From the NCBI GenBank assembly GCA_030247855.1, contig JAPDRN010000136.1, positions 1-64,000 on the forward strand: 64,000 nt of DNA, read 5' to 3'. The DNA is from Knufia peltigerae (taxonomy: Eukaryota > Ascomycota > Eurotiomycetes > Chaetothyriales > Trichomeriaceae). Both the position numbers and the translations under genes were made by a program. Below, piece by piece: positions 7,574 to 18,300 of this stretch. Below the pieces are notes generated by a model that ran no database searches, had not been told where the DNA came from, and saw only the letters and a program-made list of their open reading frames with translations. Numbering within the stretch: the first letter of the stretch is position 1; every line of letters begins with the position of its first letter.

Positions 7574-8767
7574 ATGTTCCTGCGCCGCAGCCTGCTGTGC
7601 CTGGCCCTGTCCGCCGTCGTCCCGGTGTTCGCCGCCGACATCACCTTCTGGGACACCCCGCAGCGCGGTGGCAACAGCTTCAATGAAGCGCCGCCGGACA
7701 AGGCTTATTTCCAGGCGTTGCGTGCGACCGGCGCCACCTGGGTACGACTGACCCCGGACAAGTGGCGCAGTGGCGGCGGCCGCGACTTCCTGATGGGCGA
7801 TGCCGACCACTACCAGGGCCTGGTCCAAGCTGACGTGACCACGTTGCGTCGCGCGCTGGATGACGCCAATGCCGTGGGATTGAAGGTGGTGCTGGTGCCG
7901 CTGTCACTGCCGCTGCTGCGCTGGAAACAGAAGAACGGCGACGTGGTCGACCAGCGCCTGTGGCAGTCCTTCGACAACCACGTACCTGCGCAGCGCTTCT
8001 GGCGTGATCTGGCCGCCGCGCTGAAGGGGCATCCGGCGTTGGCCGGCTACAACCTGATCAATGAGCCGGCGCCGGAATACGGCACCGCGCTGGCAGAACA
8101 TGCCTCCCGCGAGGACATGCTCAAGTGGTACGCCGGGGTGCAGGGTGGGCCGCGCGATCTGCGCCAGCTGTACAAGGAGCTGGTGGCAAGCGTGCGCGCG
8201 GTCGATACAGACATGTCGCTGATGCTCGACGCTGGCTGGTACGCGGCGGCCGATGCCTTCGATTACTGGCCAGCGCCGCTGGACGACGCGAAGCTGCTGT
8301 ACAGCGTGCACATGTACGAGCCGTATGCGGCCACCAGTGCGCCGAACCAGAAACGCAGCACGCCGTACCGCTATCCCGCCGAAGTGCCGTTTGGCGACCG
8401 CAGCGAGCGCTGGGACGCCGTGCGCGTGCGCAGCTACCTGCAGCAGCCAATGGACTGGGCGAAGACCCATGGCATCGGCGCCAACCGCATGGTGATCGGT
8501 GAGTTCGGCTGCATGCGACGTTGGCCGGACTGCGGCCGCTACCTGCGCGATGTACTGGACGTGGCCGAGCAGCAGAAGGTGCACTGGGCGTTCTACGCAT
8601 TCCGCGAAGACGGCTGGGATGGCATGGACTACGAACTGGGCGACAAGCCGCTGCCGGGATCGTACTGGCAGGCTGTCGAGAAGGGGGAAGCCGTGCAGCC
8701 GCCGCGTTCGATGCAGGCGCCGTTGTTCGCACCGATCCTGCAGCGGTTGAAGGCGGGAGCACGCTGA
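7574..8767 (+). CDS. Secreted glycoside hydrolase family 5 (cellulase-like) protein
   Basis: This 397-residue exported protein has a Sec signal peptide (MFLRRSLLCLALSAVVPVFA, cleavage probably before ADITF). The rest is a GH5-type (beta/alpha)8 barrel: LNEP-like INEPAPEYG with the predicted acid/base Glu164, a HMYEP segment typical of the active-site His/Tyr, and VIGEFGC with the predicted nucleophile Glu310. GH5 enzymes hydrolyse beta-linked glucans or mannans. The start at 7574 was chosen for the signal peptide; upstream in-frame sequence to 7490 is not signal-like. The gene is flanked by SMAG repeats on both sides. The glycan substrate is not determinable. Confidence 0.86.
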   Translation: MFLRRSLLCLALSAVVPVFAADITFWDTPQRGGNSFNEAPPDKAYFQALRATGATWVRLTPDKWRSGGGRDFLMGDADHYQGLVQADVTTLRRALDDANAVGLKVVLVPLSLPLLRWKQKNGDVVDQRLWQSFDNHVPAQRFWRDLAAALKGHPALAGYNLINEPAPEYGTALAEHASREDMLKWYAGVQGGPRDLRQLYKELVASVRAVDTDMSLMLDAGWYAAADAFDYWPAPLDDAKLLYSVHMYEPYAATSAPNQKRSTPYRYPAEVPFGDRSERWDAVRVRSYLQQPMDWAKTHGIGANRMVIGEFGCMRRWPDCGRYLRDVLDVAEQQKVHWAFYAFREDGWDGMDYELGDKPLPGSYWQAVEKGEAVQPPRSMQAPLFAPILQRLKAGAR

Positions 8768-8809
8768 CGCCTTCGCGGTGGCGCCGGGCCACGCCCGGCG
8801 AGTGCATCG

Positions 8810-8865
8810 GTAGCCGCCCACCTTGGTGGGCGTTGTGTCGTGTGCCAACCAAGGTTGGCATCTAC
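8810..8865. repeat. SMAG-type GTAG repeat dimer
   Basis: GTAGCCGCCCACCTTGGTGGGCG pairs in opposite orientation with TGCCAACCAAGGTTGGCATCTAC. Both units are individually palindromic with GTAG/CTAC heads pointing outward. The element separates the convergent GH5 and katG genes and could serve as the transcript end for both. Confidence 0.85.
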
Positions 8866-8874
8866 CAGAGCATG

Positions 8875-10396
8875 TCAACCGTGCAGGTCGTAGCGGTCCA
8901 GTTCCATCACCCGGGTCCAGGCGGCGATGAAATCCTGCACGAACTTCTTCTCGCCGTCGGCGCTGGCGTAGACCTCGGCCAGGGCGCGCAGCACGGCGTT
9001 GGAGCCGAACACCAGGTCGGCACGGGTGCCGGTCCAGCGCGCAGCGCCATCGTTGCGGCCGCGGCCTTCATAGCTTTCGCGGCCGGTTGCCTTCCAGGTG
9101 GTGCCCATGTCCAGCAGGTTGACGAAGAAGTCGTTGCTCAGCGTGCCGGGACGGCTGGTGAACACGCCGTGCCGGCCACCATCGGCGTTGGCGCCGAGCA
9201 CGCGCAGGCCACCGACCAGAGCGGTCATTTCCGGTGCGGTGAGGGTCAGCAGCTGTGCCTTGTCGATCAGCAGCGCCTCACCCGGCACGCTGTAGGCGCC
9301 CTTGAGGTAGTTGCGGAAACCATCGGCAGCCGGTTCCAGCACCGCGAACGATTCGACGTCGGTCTGCTCCTGGCTGGCATCGGTGCGGCCCGGCGTGAAC
9401 GGCACGCTCAGGTCGTGGCCGCCGGCTTTCGCCGCCTGCTCGATGCCGACGCCACCGGCCAGCACGATCAGATCGGCCAGCGACACCTGCTTGCTACCCG
9501 CACCATTGAACTCGGTCTGGACCTTTTCCAGCGCAGCCAACACCTTGGCCAGCTGCTGCGGCTGGTTCACCGCCCAGTTCTTCTGCGGTGCCAGGCGCAC
9601 GCGTGCACCATTGGCGCCACCGCGCTTGTCCGAACCGCGGAAGGTCGAGGCCGAGGCCCACGCCGTGGACACCAGCTCGGCCACGCTCAGGCCGGTCGCT
9701 GTGATCTTCTGCTTCAGCGCGGCGATGTCCTTGGCGTCGATCAACGGGTGCTTGGTTTCCGGCACCGGGTCCTGCCAGATGAATTCCTCGGCCGGAACTT
9801 CCGGGCCCAGGTAGCGCGCACGCGGACCCATGTCGCGATGGGTCAGCTTGAACCAGGCGCGGGCGAACGCATCGGCGAAGGCCTGTGGATCGGCGAGGAA
9901 TTTCCGCGAGATCTTTTCGTAGGCCGGGTCCATGCGCAGCGACAGGTCGGTGGTCAGCATGGTCGGGCGGTGCTTCTTCGACGGGTCGTGCGCATCGGGA
10001 ATCACCGCCTCGGCGTTCTTGGCGACCCACTGGTGGGCGCCAGCCGGGCTCTTGCTCAGCTCCCACTCGTTGCCGAACAGGATCTCGAAGAAGTCGTGGC
10101 TCCACTGCGCGGGGGTGCGGGTCCAGGTCACTTCCAGGCCGCTGGTGATGGTGTCGCCGCCCTTGCCACTGCCGAAGCTGTTGGCCCAGCCCAGGCCCTG
10201 GCTTTCCAGGCCCGCTGCTTCCGGTTCCTTGCCGACATTGTCGGCCGGGCCGGCACCATGGGTCTTGCCGAAGCTGTGGCCACCGGCGATCAGGGCGACG
10301 GTTTCTTCGTCGTCCATCGCCATGCGGCCGAAGGTGTCACGGATGTCATGCGCGGCCAGCACCGGATCGGGATTGCCGTCCGGGCCTTCCGGATTC

Positions 10397-10431
<35 letters not shown>

Positions 10432-10882
10432 GTTTTCCAGTTTGCGCGAATGCACGTCGCCATCAGCGTCGTCATCGGACACCAGCACGCCGTGGTTCTC
10501 TTCCACCCCCTCCGAACCGTGCTTGTAACGCACGTCGCCGCCGAGCCAGGTGGTCTCGCGGCCCCAGTACACGTCCTGGTCCGGTTCCCAGGTATCGGGA
10601 CGGCCGCCGGCAAAGCCGAGCGTCTTGAAGCCCATCGATTCCAGTGCGACGTTGCCGGTCAGGATCAGCAGGTCGGCCCAGGAAATGGCCTGGCCATACT
10701 TCTGCTTGATCGGCCACAGCAGGCGTCGCGCCTTGTCCAGGCTGACGTTGTCCGGCCAGCTGTTGAGCGGCGCGAAGCGCTGCTGGCCGCGACCACCGCC
10801 GCCACGACCGTCATCGATGCGGTAGGTGCCGGCGCTGTGCCAGGCCATGCGGATGAACAGCCCGCCGTAGTGGCCGAAGTCG

Positions 10883-10913
<31 letters not shown>

Positions 10914-11115
10914 ACGCCTTCAGGTCGGCCTTCAGGGCGCTGTAGTCCAGGCCCTTGAAGGCCTTGGCGTAGTCGAAGCCCGCATCGAGGGGGTTGGAGC
11001 GCGTGGAGTGCTGGTTGAGCAGGTCCACGCGCAGCTGGTTCGGCCACCAGTCGCGGTTGGTCGTCGCGTCACCGACGACGGCATGGTTGAACGGGCACTT
11101 CGCTTCGCTTTTCAT
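8875..11115 (-). CDS. katG: Catalase-peroxidase KatG
   Basis: The 746-residue protein is a full-length bifunctional haem enzyme that dismutates H2O2 and has broad peroxidase activity. The distal haem pocket is visible as IRMAWHSAGTYR with Arg89, Trp92 and His93. A downstream Tyr in MGLIYVNPEG would join the Trp-Tyr-Met crosslink characteristic of KatG. The proximal histidine lies in IAGGHSFGKTHGAG. The C-terminal half is the usual degenerate repeat of the haem domain. There is no signal peptide, so it is cytoplasmic. Two ATAG-N7-CTAT-type elements upstream (11167-11229) suggest OxyR control. Confidence 0.97.
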
Positions 11116-11166
11116 GGGTCTCTACCTGTGGACTGGCGAATGAGGGAATCAGATCGCTTACCCACC

Positions 11167-11229
11167 ATAGGCATCGCCTAACGATGGGTAAATTCGATTG
11201 ATTCAACCGCTGCGATAGTGACTGCCTAT
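11167..11229 (-). promoter_or_regulatory. Possible OxyR-binding elements upstream of katG
   Basis: ATAG-N7-CTAA at 11167-11181 and a perfect ATAG-N7-CTAT at 11215-11229 match halves of the OxyR consensus (ATAG-N7-CTAT repeated). They lie 52-114 bases upstream of the katG start. The first is followed at the next 7-base interval by TAAA, an imperfect third element. katG is a classic OxyR target, so the assignment is plausible, but it rests on pattern matching only. Confidence 0.45.
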
Positions 11230-11259
11230 GGTTGGCAGCGCTTGCATCGTTGTGCGCGA

Positions 11260-11877
11260 TCAGCGCTTGAGCAGGCCCGCGCCGAGCTTGAACAGATCGC
11301 TGGCGCCGAACTGGCCATCGCCGTCCTGGTCGAGCGCACCGCCGAGCAGGCTGCCGATGCCGCCGCCGGATTGCTGTGCTTCCTGGCCCAGGGCCTGGCT
11401 GAGCTGGCCGGCGTTGCCGCTCTGGGCAAACCGCTGGGCCAGGAACGACATGACGATGGGGGCGAGGATCGCCAGCAGCTGACTGGACCTGCCGCTGTCC
11501 AGGCCGGTCTTCTGGCCCAGCGCTTCCGCTGCCTGCGAGGTCTGCCCACCGAACACGTGGCCGAGGATGCCGGCGCCGTTGGTGGCGTTGCCGCCGCCAC
11601 CGCCCATCACCGCGCCGAGGATGCTGCCGATGTCGAAACCGCCACCACTGCCGCCGGCCGAGCCGAGGTGGTCGCGCTGCAGGGCATTGAGCAGGGACTG
11701 CGCACCCTGCGGCTCACTGGCGTTCTGGCCCATCGCGCCGAGCAGCAGGGGCAGGGCGCTGCCGACGGCCTGGGTGGCCTGGCTGCTGTCCAGGCCGAGC
11801 TGCTGTGACACCTGCTGCAGGCCTTGGCCCTGCTGCAGCTGCTGGAAGAGGGATGCAGCGAGGGATTCGGTGTTCAT
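11260..11877 (-). CDS. DUF937 domain-containing protein with an EF-hand-like loop
   Basis: The 205-residue protein is Gln/Gly/Ala-rich with the DUF937 (YidB-like) pattern: MNTESLAASLFQQLQQG, LPLLLGAMGQNA and glycine-rich linkers such as AVMGGGGGNATNG. Near the C-terminus DQDGDGQFGASDLF is a 12-residue Ca2+-binding EF-hand/dockerin-like loop. The start at 11877 was preferred over the upstream 11916 because MNTESL is the usual beginning. Transcribed toward katG, separated by the katG promoter region. Function unknown. Confidence 0.8.
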   Translation of the reverse strand: MNTESLAASLFQQLQQGQGLQQVSQQLGLDSSQATQAVGSALPLLLGAMGQNASEPQGAQSLLNALQRDHLGSAGGSGGGFDIGSILGAVMGGGGGNATNGAGILGHVFGGQTSQAAEALGQKTGLDSGRSSQLLAILAPIVMSFLAQRFAQSGNAGQLSQALGQEAQQSGGGIGSLLGGALDQDGDGQFGASDLFKLGAGLLKR

Positions 11878-11997
11878 GGCGGTCTCCGGTCTGTGAAGGA
11901 CGAACTGCCCGAGCATAACGCCGTGTACACGACGGCAATGCGAAGGCTTTCATGGCGGGCGTCCGCCGGGCAGTGCCGGCGGAACCTGCGCCCTGCG

Positions 11998-14470
11998 TTA
12001 CAGCAGCGCCTTCAACCGGTACAGCGCTTCCAGTGCCTGCTTCGGGGTCAGCTCGTCCGGGTCGATCGCGGCCAGCGCCTCCTGTGCCTTGTTTGGCGGG
12101 GCTGCGAACAGTCCGAACTGCTGCGGTGCATCCAGCGCCTGCGGCGCGAGTTCGGCAGCATGGCTTTCGCCGCCGCGCTGCTCCAGCTCGGCCAGGCGTC
12201 GGCGCGCTTGTGCCACGGTGGCACGTGGCAGGCCGGCCAGCGCGGCCACCTGCAGGCCGAAGCTGCGGTTGGCCGGGCCGTCCTTTACCGCATGCATGAA
12301 CACCAGCGCCTCGCCGTGCTCGACGGCATCCAGATGCACGTTGGCGATGCCGCTGCGGCCGCCCTCGTGCTGCTCGTCGGCCAGCGCGGTCAGTTCGAAG
12401 TAATGGGTGGCAAACAGCGTGTAGCAGCGGTTCTCGTAGGCGAGGTGGCGCGCCACCGCGTCGGCCAGGGCCAGGCCGTCGTAGGTGGACGTGCCGCGGC
12501 CGATCTCGTCCATCAGCACCAGCGAATGTGCGGTGGCGTGATGCAGGATGTAGCTGGTTTCAGCCATCTCGACCATGAAGGTCGACTGCCCGCGGGCAAG
12601 ATCGTCGCCGGCGCCGATGCGGGTCAGGATGCGGTCGATCGGGCCGATCAACGCACGGCTGGCCGGCACGAAGCTGCCGATGTGGGCCAGCAGCACGATC
12701 AGTGCGTTCTGCCGCATGTAGGTCGATTTACCGCCCATGTTCGGGCCGGTGATGACCAGCATGCGACGGTCCGGGTGCAGGTCCAGGTCGTTGGGCTCGA
12801 ACGGCTGGTCGCGCACCGCTTCCACCACCGGATGGCGGCCGCGTTCGATGTTCAGGCACGGCTCGGCCTGCAGTTCCGGGCGCGCCCAGTCCAGCGCCTG
12901 CGCACGCTCGGCGAAGGCGGCCAGTACGTCCAGTTCGCTGAGCGCGGCGGCGCACTGCTTGAGCGGCTCCAGCTGGGTGCCCAGCGTGTCCAGCAGCTGC
13001 TCGTACAGATACTTCTCGCGCGACAGCGAACGGTCGCGGGCGGACAGCACCTTGTCCTCGAACGCCTTCAGTTCTTCGGTGATGTAGCGCTCGGCGTTGG
13101 TCAGTGTCTGCCGGCGGGTGTAGTGCACCGGCGCGCGCTCGGACTGGCCCTTGCTGATTTCGATGTAGTAGCCGTGCACACGGTTGTAGCCGACCTTCAG
13201 GGTGGCGATGCCGCTGCTCTCGCGCTCGCGCTGTTCCAGGTCGACCAGGAACTGGTCGGCGTGGGTCGACAGGCGCCGCAGTTCATCCAGCTCAGCGTCG
13301 AATCCATCGGCCAGCACGCCACCATCGCTGAGCTTGAGCGGCGGCATTTCGGCGATGGCGCTGGCCAGCAGGTGTGCACACTCGTCGTGCTCGCCGAGCG
13401 CCGCGTGCAGGGTCTGCAGGCGCGGTGAATCCAGCGGTGCCAGCACCTCGCGTACGGCCGGCAGCAGGCCGAGGCCATCGCGCAGGGTGGAGAAGTCGCG
13501 CGGCCGCGCCGAGCGCAGGGCGACGCGGGTGAGGATGCGTTCCAGATCACCGAGGCGGCGGAACTGCTCGCGGATATCCGTCTCCGCGCCGCGGTCGATC
13601 AGTGTTTCCACCGCGTGGTGGCGCTGCACCAGCACCTCACGCAGGCGCAGCGGTCGATGCAGCCAGCGGCGCAGCAGGCGGCCACCCATCGGCGTCACCG
13701 TGCTGTCGAGCACGCCGAGCAGGGTGTTGCGGGTATCGCCGTCGACGCGGGTGTCCAGCTCCAGATGGCGACGCGTTGCCGCGTTCATCGCAATCGCTTC
13801 GCTGGCGGTCTCCATCGAGATGGACGTCAGGTGCGGCAGGCGCTGCTTCTGGGTTTCCTCGACATAACCGAGCAGGGCGCCGGCAGCGGCCGTGGCGCGC
13901 GGCTTGTCGTCGATGCCGAAGCCGCTGAGGTCGTGCAGCTTGAAGAAGTTCAGCAGCTGGCGGCGACCACTGTCGGCGTCGAACAGCCACGGTGCGCGGC
14001 GACGCACGCCGCTGCGCTGGCGCAGGAAGTCGGGCCAGTTCTCTTCATCCGGCACCAGCAGTTCGGCCGGTTCCAGACGGGCCAGCTCGGCTTCCAGTGC
14101 ATCGTCAGTGTCGACTTCGTTGACCAGGAATCGGCCGCCGGCCAGGTCGGCCCAGGCCAGCCCATAGCCGCTCTTGTTACGCGACAGGGCCATCAGCAGG
14201 GTGTCGCGGCGCTCGTCCAGCAACGCTTCGTCGGTGACCGTGCCCGGGGTGACGATGCGCACTACCTTGCGTTCGACCAGACCTTTGGCCAGTGCCGGGT
14301 CGCCGATCTGTTCGCAGATCGCCACCGATTCGCCCAGCGCCACCAGTCGTGCCAGGTAGCCTTCGTAAGCGTGCACCGGCACGCCGGCCATCGGAATCGG
14401 TGCACCACCGGAGCTGCCGCGTTGGGTCAGGGTGATGTCGAGCAGGCGCGCGGCCTTGCGCGCGTCGTCG

Positions 14471-14502
<32 letters not shown>

Positions 14503-14619
14503 GAACAGCAGCAGGTCCGGATAGTCGGACTTGGCTGCGAAGAACTGCTTCATGAGGGGCGTGTGCTCTGCACTGGCCTTCGATGCAGACGGTTTCGCTT
14601 TTGAATCAGTGGTTTGCAA
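11998..14619 (-). CDS. mutS: DNA mismatch repair protein MutS
   Basis: The 873-residue protein is full length. The N-terminal mismatch-recognition domain contains the Phe-X-Glu motif in MGDFYELFYDDA. Connector, lever and clamp regions follow, and the ATPase domain holds the Walker A GPNMGGKST, then STFMVEMAE and the Walker B LVLMDEIGRGTSTYDGLALA. It ends with the C-terminal TPKQALEALYRLKAL region. MutS recognises mispairs and recruits MutL. An integrated genomic island begins immediately upstream of its start codon, so the promoter region of mutS is now formed by the 106 bases before the island integrase gene. Confidence 0.98.
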
Positions 14620-14725
14620 GAGAACTTCCTACGGGTTGTAGCGATCAATCCAGGCCACTTGCGGCAAGTAACGGGGTTCTTCGTTGCGCCGCGGTTGCGC
14701 CAGTCACTCAAAGAGGATCAAATCG

Positions 14726-16787
14726 ATGTTGCGACGGACAGACGGCGGATCGACCATGGATACGGTTGTTGCGGCGCAGGCAGAGGCCCCGCGCCGCCGA
14801 GGCACCAAGTTTAAGCTGACCTACCGGCAAATCTGCGAACTGAGCGTGGCCAAAGGTCCCGTCGAAGGCAAGCAGGGAAGGGTAGTCATCGCCCCTCGAC
14901 TGCCCGAAGACGCCGGGAAGCCTTACCGCGTCCTGGACGGCAATCAGGGAGCGCCAACGGGCTTTGGCTTCTACGTGGGCACCACCCGCACCACTTACGA
15001 AGTCGTGGTCCGAGGCCCGGCGGGGGTTCGTCGGTTCTCCCTGGGCAGCGTCACCGACATCGGACCGGAGCAAGCCTACGAGTTGGCCCGGCGGAAATTG
15101 GCCGTGGTTCGAGAAACGGGCGAGCATCCTTCGAAGGAAGAGGCCCGAGCCGAGCAGNNNNNNNNNNNNNNNNNNNNNNNNNNNNNNNNNNNNNNNNNNN
15201 NNNNNNNNNNNNNNNNNNNNNNNNNNNNNNNNNNNNNNNNNNNNNNNNNNNNNNGGCGAGCATCCTTCGAAGGAAGAGGCCCGAGCCGAGCAGTTGGTTG
15301 AGCTGAAGGGGCTCACGCTGGCGGATTGCTTTGCGGCCTACGTTGAGGACCTGCAGAAGCGCGTCCGCAACAAGAAGGCCAAGCCCGCCAGCATCAGGGC
15401 AATCCAAGACAGCCTGGCGCGGTTTGCCCGCCCGGAAGTCGGGCTCGCGGACAAACCGATCCTTCAGCTTCTGGACAAGGACATCCACCGTGCGTTCGAC
15501 GGCCTGCGGCGATCGTCCATGGTGCGTTCCAACCGGATCCCTACCCCGATGCGCCAGGCACTGGCCGACCAGTCGGATTGGGCCGCGCTCTCCACGCAAC
15601 AGCTCGAAGCGTTGGGCGTGACCGGGAAGTACATCCAGCGAGTCAAAGCGGCCGGTTTGGCGTCGACCGAGCACGCGTTCACAGACGCGAAGAGGGCGGT
15701 CGACCTGGTGCTGAAGCGGGAACGCAAGGCGGCGGCTCAGCAGCAGCGTGACCCGGTCCTGCGCTACAACCCTTTCCAAGTTATCCACGACGACGACATG
15801 CTGCGGGACTCGCAAGCACTTCGCCGGCACTACGAGCGCGCTGAAGTTCGCAATCCGTTGGGGGACGAGACGCTGCCCACTGTCCTGAAGGTGATCTTGG
15901 CAAGGCGGGACGAGCAGGGAGGCTTGAACGCGACCGGTGCGGACTACTTGCTGCTGACCTTGCTCTGGGGCACCCGCCGCGGCGAGGCTGCTCCGTTGCG
16001 TTGGTTTGACCGGTGCTCCCCGGGCGAGCTGCGCCAATCGGAGGTGTCCTGGGTCTGGTTGGCCGGGTCGGATGAGGTCAACCCTTACACGAGGCGAGCG
16101 GGATCTCAGGTTTATTTGTTTGACACCAAGAACGGCGAGGAGCGCTACCTCCCGGTGGCTTACTTTGCTGAAAAGATCCTGCAGCGGCGTTACGACGAAC
16201 GCGCGGACGAAACCAAGCTCAAGCAAGACCTGGTGGACGCGGAAGAAGTGTTGGGCGCTGCTCGAGCCAGGCGTGCACGCCGGGATCTGCTGGAGCGGCT
16301 GGAGAAGGAAGCAGAGAGGGCACGCCGCGCGCTGGCCAAAACCATGTTTGTGTTTCCCGCCCGATCGGACCGAAGCACGACGGGGCATTACTCTGACAGT
16401 AAGAGCATCGTGGCAAACGTGCGCCGGGACGCGGGGTTGCTCGATCTGCGGGCAGAGGTGGACATTGGTCTGACCCTCCACGATCTGCGCCGGACGCTCG
16501 GCCGTTACGCCGCCCTCCTGTTCGGCGAAAGTCGGATCGTGTCCCAGCTGCTCCACCACAGGACGTTGGGGCGAGGCGAGGATCGCATGGCCGCTGTCTC
16601 CGAACGCTACACCGAGCAGGAGTGGTCCAAGCTCCGCGAGGCCATGGGCCGCGTGGAAGAGCACATGGTCGCGACCAGTCCCCGTGTTTGGAATCGCTTG
16701 AAGGGGACGGACAAGCCCCGGCTGGACGAGTCCGGCGATGCCCCAGTCTCGATTTTCTCAGCAAGAAACCGGCGCGACGCCCAGTAA
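14726..16787 (+). CDS. Tyrosine recombinase / site-specific integrase of the genomic island (split by an assembly gap)
   Basis: The protein has an N-terminal DUF4102-like/arm-binding part and a C-terminal catalytic domain of the phage integrase family. Catalytic elements are LLWGTRRGEAAPLRW (first Arg), LTLHDLRRTLG (HxxR), LLHHRTLG and the nucleophile Tyr in VSERYTEQ. The ATG at 14726 has AGAGGA 9 bases upstream. The frame is interrupted by N at 15158-15254, but the 39 bases before and after the gap are identical; deleting the gap and one copy gives one continuous frame (about 641 residues). It directly abuts the mutS 5' end and drives integration of the element to its right. Confidence 0.85.
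15158..15254. other. Assembly gap (97 N) flanked by a duplicated 39-bp contig end
   Basis: The 39 bases at 15119-15157 and 15255-15293 are identical. This is what results when two contigs that overlap are scaffolded with N instead of merged. Removal of 15158-15293 (136 bases) brings the two parts of the integrase into the same frame with the shared residues GEHPSKEEARAEQ read once. Confidence 0.9.
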
Positions 16788-16798
16788 GGAGCGACCCA

Positions 16799-17566
16799 AT
16801 GGAATGCCAGCGTAAAGAAGAGGACTACCTGGAGCGGCGTTCTGCGGCATTGGATGCTGAACTGAACAAGGCTGCCGCAGGCTTGCCGCCTCCGACGATC
16901 AGCTCCAAGGCGGCGGCGCGTTACCTCGGGGTGCACTTCGACACGCTTGGAGAGTGGCGCCGTCGAACGCCTCCGGCAGGGCCGCCCTTTGTGAAAGGCG
17001 CCGGCCGCTCTGGTGGAGGGGCGAACGAGCATGTTCGTTACCCTTACACCGAACTTGTCGCTTGGCAGGCCTCACGCGTGGGGCGCAGTGTCAAAGAGCG
17101 TCGCCTGATCGACGAACTGGACGCAGCCCAGCAACGGGTCCGCGAGCTCGAAATCGAGTTGGCCCTGCGGCAGGCCCGGGACGATGCAAGCAGGCTGCAG
17201 AAGAAGTTGGGACGCATCGCTACGCTGGCCACGCTCGATGACATTGCCGCGGTTCCCCATGAGTGGGCATTGGTGGATGGCCTGGTGGCGGGGCATGTCT
17301 TGGTGGTGAACGACCAAGTGCTCAGCGGTGCGCTGGAACGTGGCGATGTATGGGATGCCACGGTCGAGGTGGCCTTGCAGGCGCCTTGGGTCGACGGGGA
17401 GACGCGTGAGCCCTACCACGCCGCTTACGCAAAGGTGTTGCAGGTGGCGATGCACGAACTCTGCGAAGCCCAAGCCGCTCAGCGAGCCAGCGATCTGGAG
17501 GCCCGTTGGGCGCCAGCGACGGCGGCACATCGCTACAAACGCCCCTTCGCCGAAGAGGGAAGATGA
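16799..17566 (+). CDS. Helix-turn-helix DNA-binding protein with coiled coil (excisionase-like domain)
   Basis: The 255-residue protein starts 11 bases after the integrase stop with a good AAGGAG ribosome-binding site. Residues about 32-80 read TISSKAAARYLGVHFDTLGE followed by WRRR and a wing ending YPYTELVAWQASR, typical of MerR/excisionase-type (HTH_17) domains. A Glu/Arg/Leu-rich coiled coil follows (RLIDELDAAQQRVRELEIEL). The C-terminal part is unfamiliar. Its position downstream of the integrase suggests a recombination directionality factor or a regulator of the element; this is inference. Confidence 0.7.
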   Translation: MECQRKEEDYLERRSAALDAELNKAAAGLPPPTISSKAAARYLGVHFDTLGEWRRRTPPAGPPFVKGAGRSGGGANEHVRYPYTELVAWQASRVGRSVKERRLIDELDAAQQRVRELEIELALRQARDDASRLQKKLGRIATLATLDDIAAVPHEWALVDGLVAGHVLVVNDQVLSGALERGDVWDATVEVALQAPWVDGETREPYHAAYAKVLQVAMHELCEAQAAQRASDLEARWAPATAAHRYKRPFAEEGR

Positions 17567-17722
17567 TTCCCTTCCTTGCGGCAGACATCGACTGCCTCAC
17601 CCGAACAGTCGGTGGACGCTGCAAGCCGCAGCGTCAGGTCAGGACTTCAGACGTTTTTGAATGAAGGGTAGGCTTAGCCACGGTTGTAACTTGAATAGGC
17701 TCTAATCAAGGAGGAGCGATCT

Positions 17723-18154
17723 ATGTATTCATCAACTGCACAGGCCATGGGGTACTCGGACCTTTATCGCTCGGATGGGGCATTCAGGGAGCGGTTCGAT
17801 GAAATGTGCGTTGCAGTGGATGCGCTGCCTCCAGAATTGAAGGAACGAGGCAGGGCGCTTGGTTACCCTCAATTGCACAATGCATGCGTCTTGGGTGAGC
17901 TGGACTTGGTGAAGGCACTCTTGGCGACAGGCCTTGATCCGGATGCTTACACCTACACAGATGGCGACGATGATCAGCCGCCGCTGGTTTGGATTGCTGG
18001 TGCCGTTGATCTCGATCATCCGACAAAAATTCTGATCGCTGAAGCATTGATCGTGTCAGGCGCGTCGGTTGAAGAGGGGGAGCCACGTCAGGAAGCAGAA
18101 GACGCTGGTGATCACCAGTTTGCTGCCTATTTGGCTTCAAAGGCGGCGTTGTAG
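17723..18154 (+). CDS. Ankyrin-repeat-like small protein
   Basis: The 143-residue protein has a strong AAGGAGGAG ribosome-binding site. Its middle reads YPQLHNACVLGELDLVKALL, then ATGLDPDAYTY and a second unit with IAEALIVSGASVEEGE, which look like one or two degenerate ankyrin repeats. Upstream residues are rich in acidic and aromatic amino acids. The gene is AT-richer than the flanking chromosome. Ankyrin proteins mediate protein contacts; a specific partner is unknown, but the KAP NTPase gene follows 146 bases downstream. Confidence 0.6.
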   Translation: MYSSTAQAMGYSDLYRSDGAFRERFDEMCVAVDALPPELKERGRALGYPQLHNACVLGELDLVKALLATGLDPDAYTYTDGDDDQPPLVWIAGAVDLDHPTKILIAEALIVSGASVEEGEPRQEAEDAGDHQFAAYLASKAAL

Positions 18155-18300
18155 GTCTTTCGTCAGGAAGACTCGCAGGTGCGCTGGCGCGGCCGTCTAG
18201 CAGCGGAGCGGCCCAGCAGTGCACATGGGAATCGATCAGTCGGGTGCCCGATTGGCCCAGTTCACTATTGCAGTTGACCACGGTTACAGGGGATCAAGAA

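Noticed and set aside
8521..11181. Very long plus-strand open frame across katG
   Set aside because: It lies antisense to katG and has a composition typical of a shadow frame in high-GC DNA, with no recognisable domain.
11824..13428. Long plus-strand open frame antisense to mutS
   Set aside because: Shadow frame of mutS; no domain and no ribosome-binding site.
14684..15301. Two separate truncated integrase genes at the first gap
   Set aside because: The duplicated 39 bases and restored frame show one gene split by an assembly artefact.
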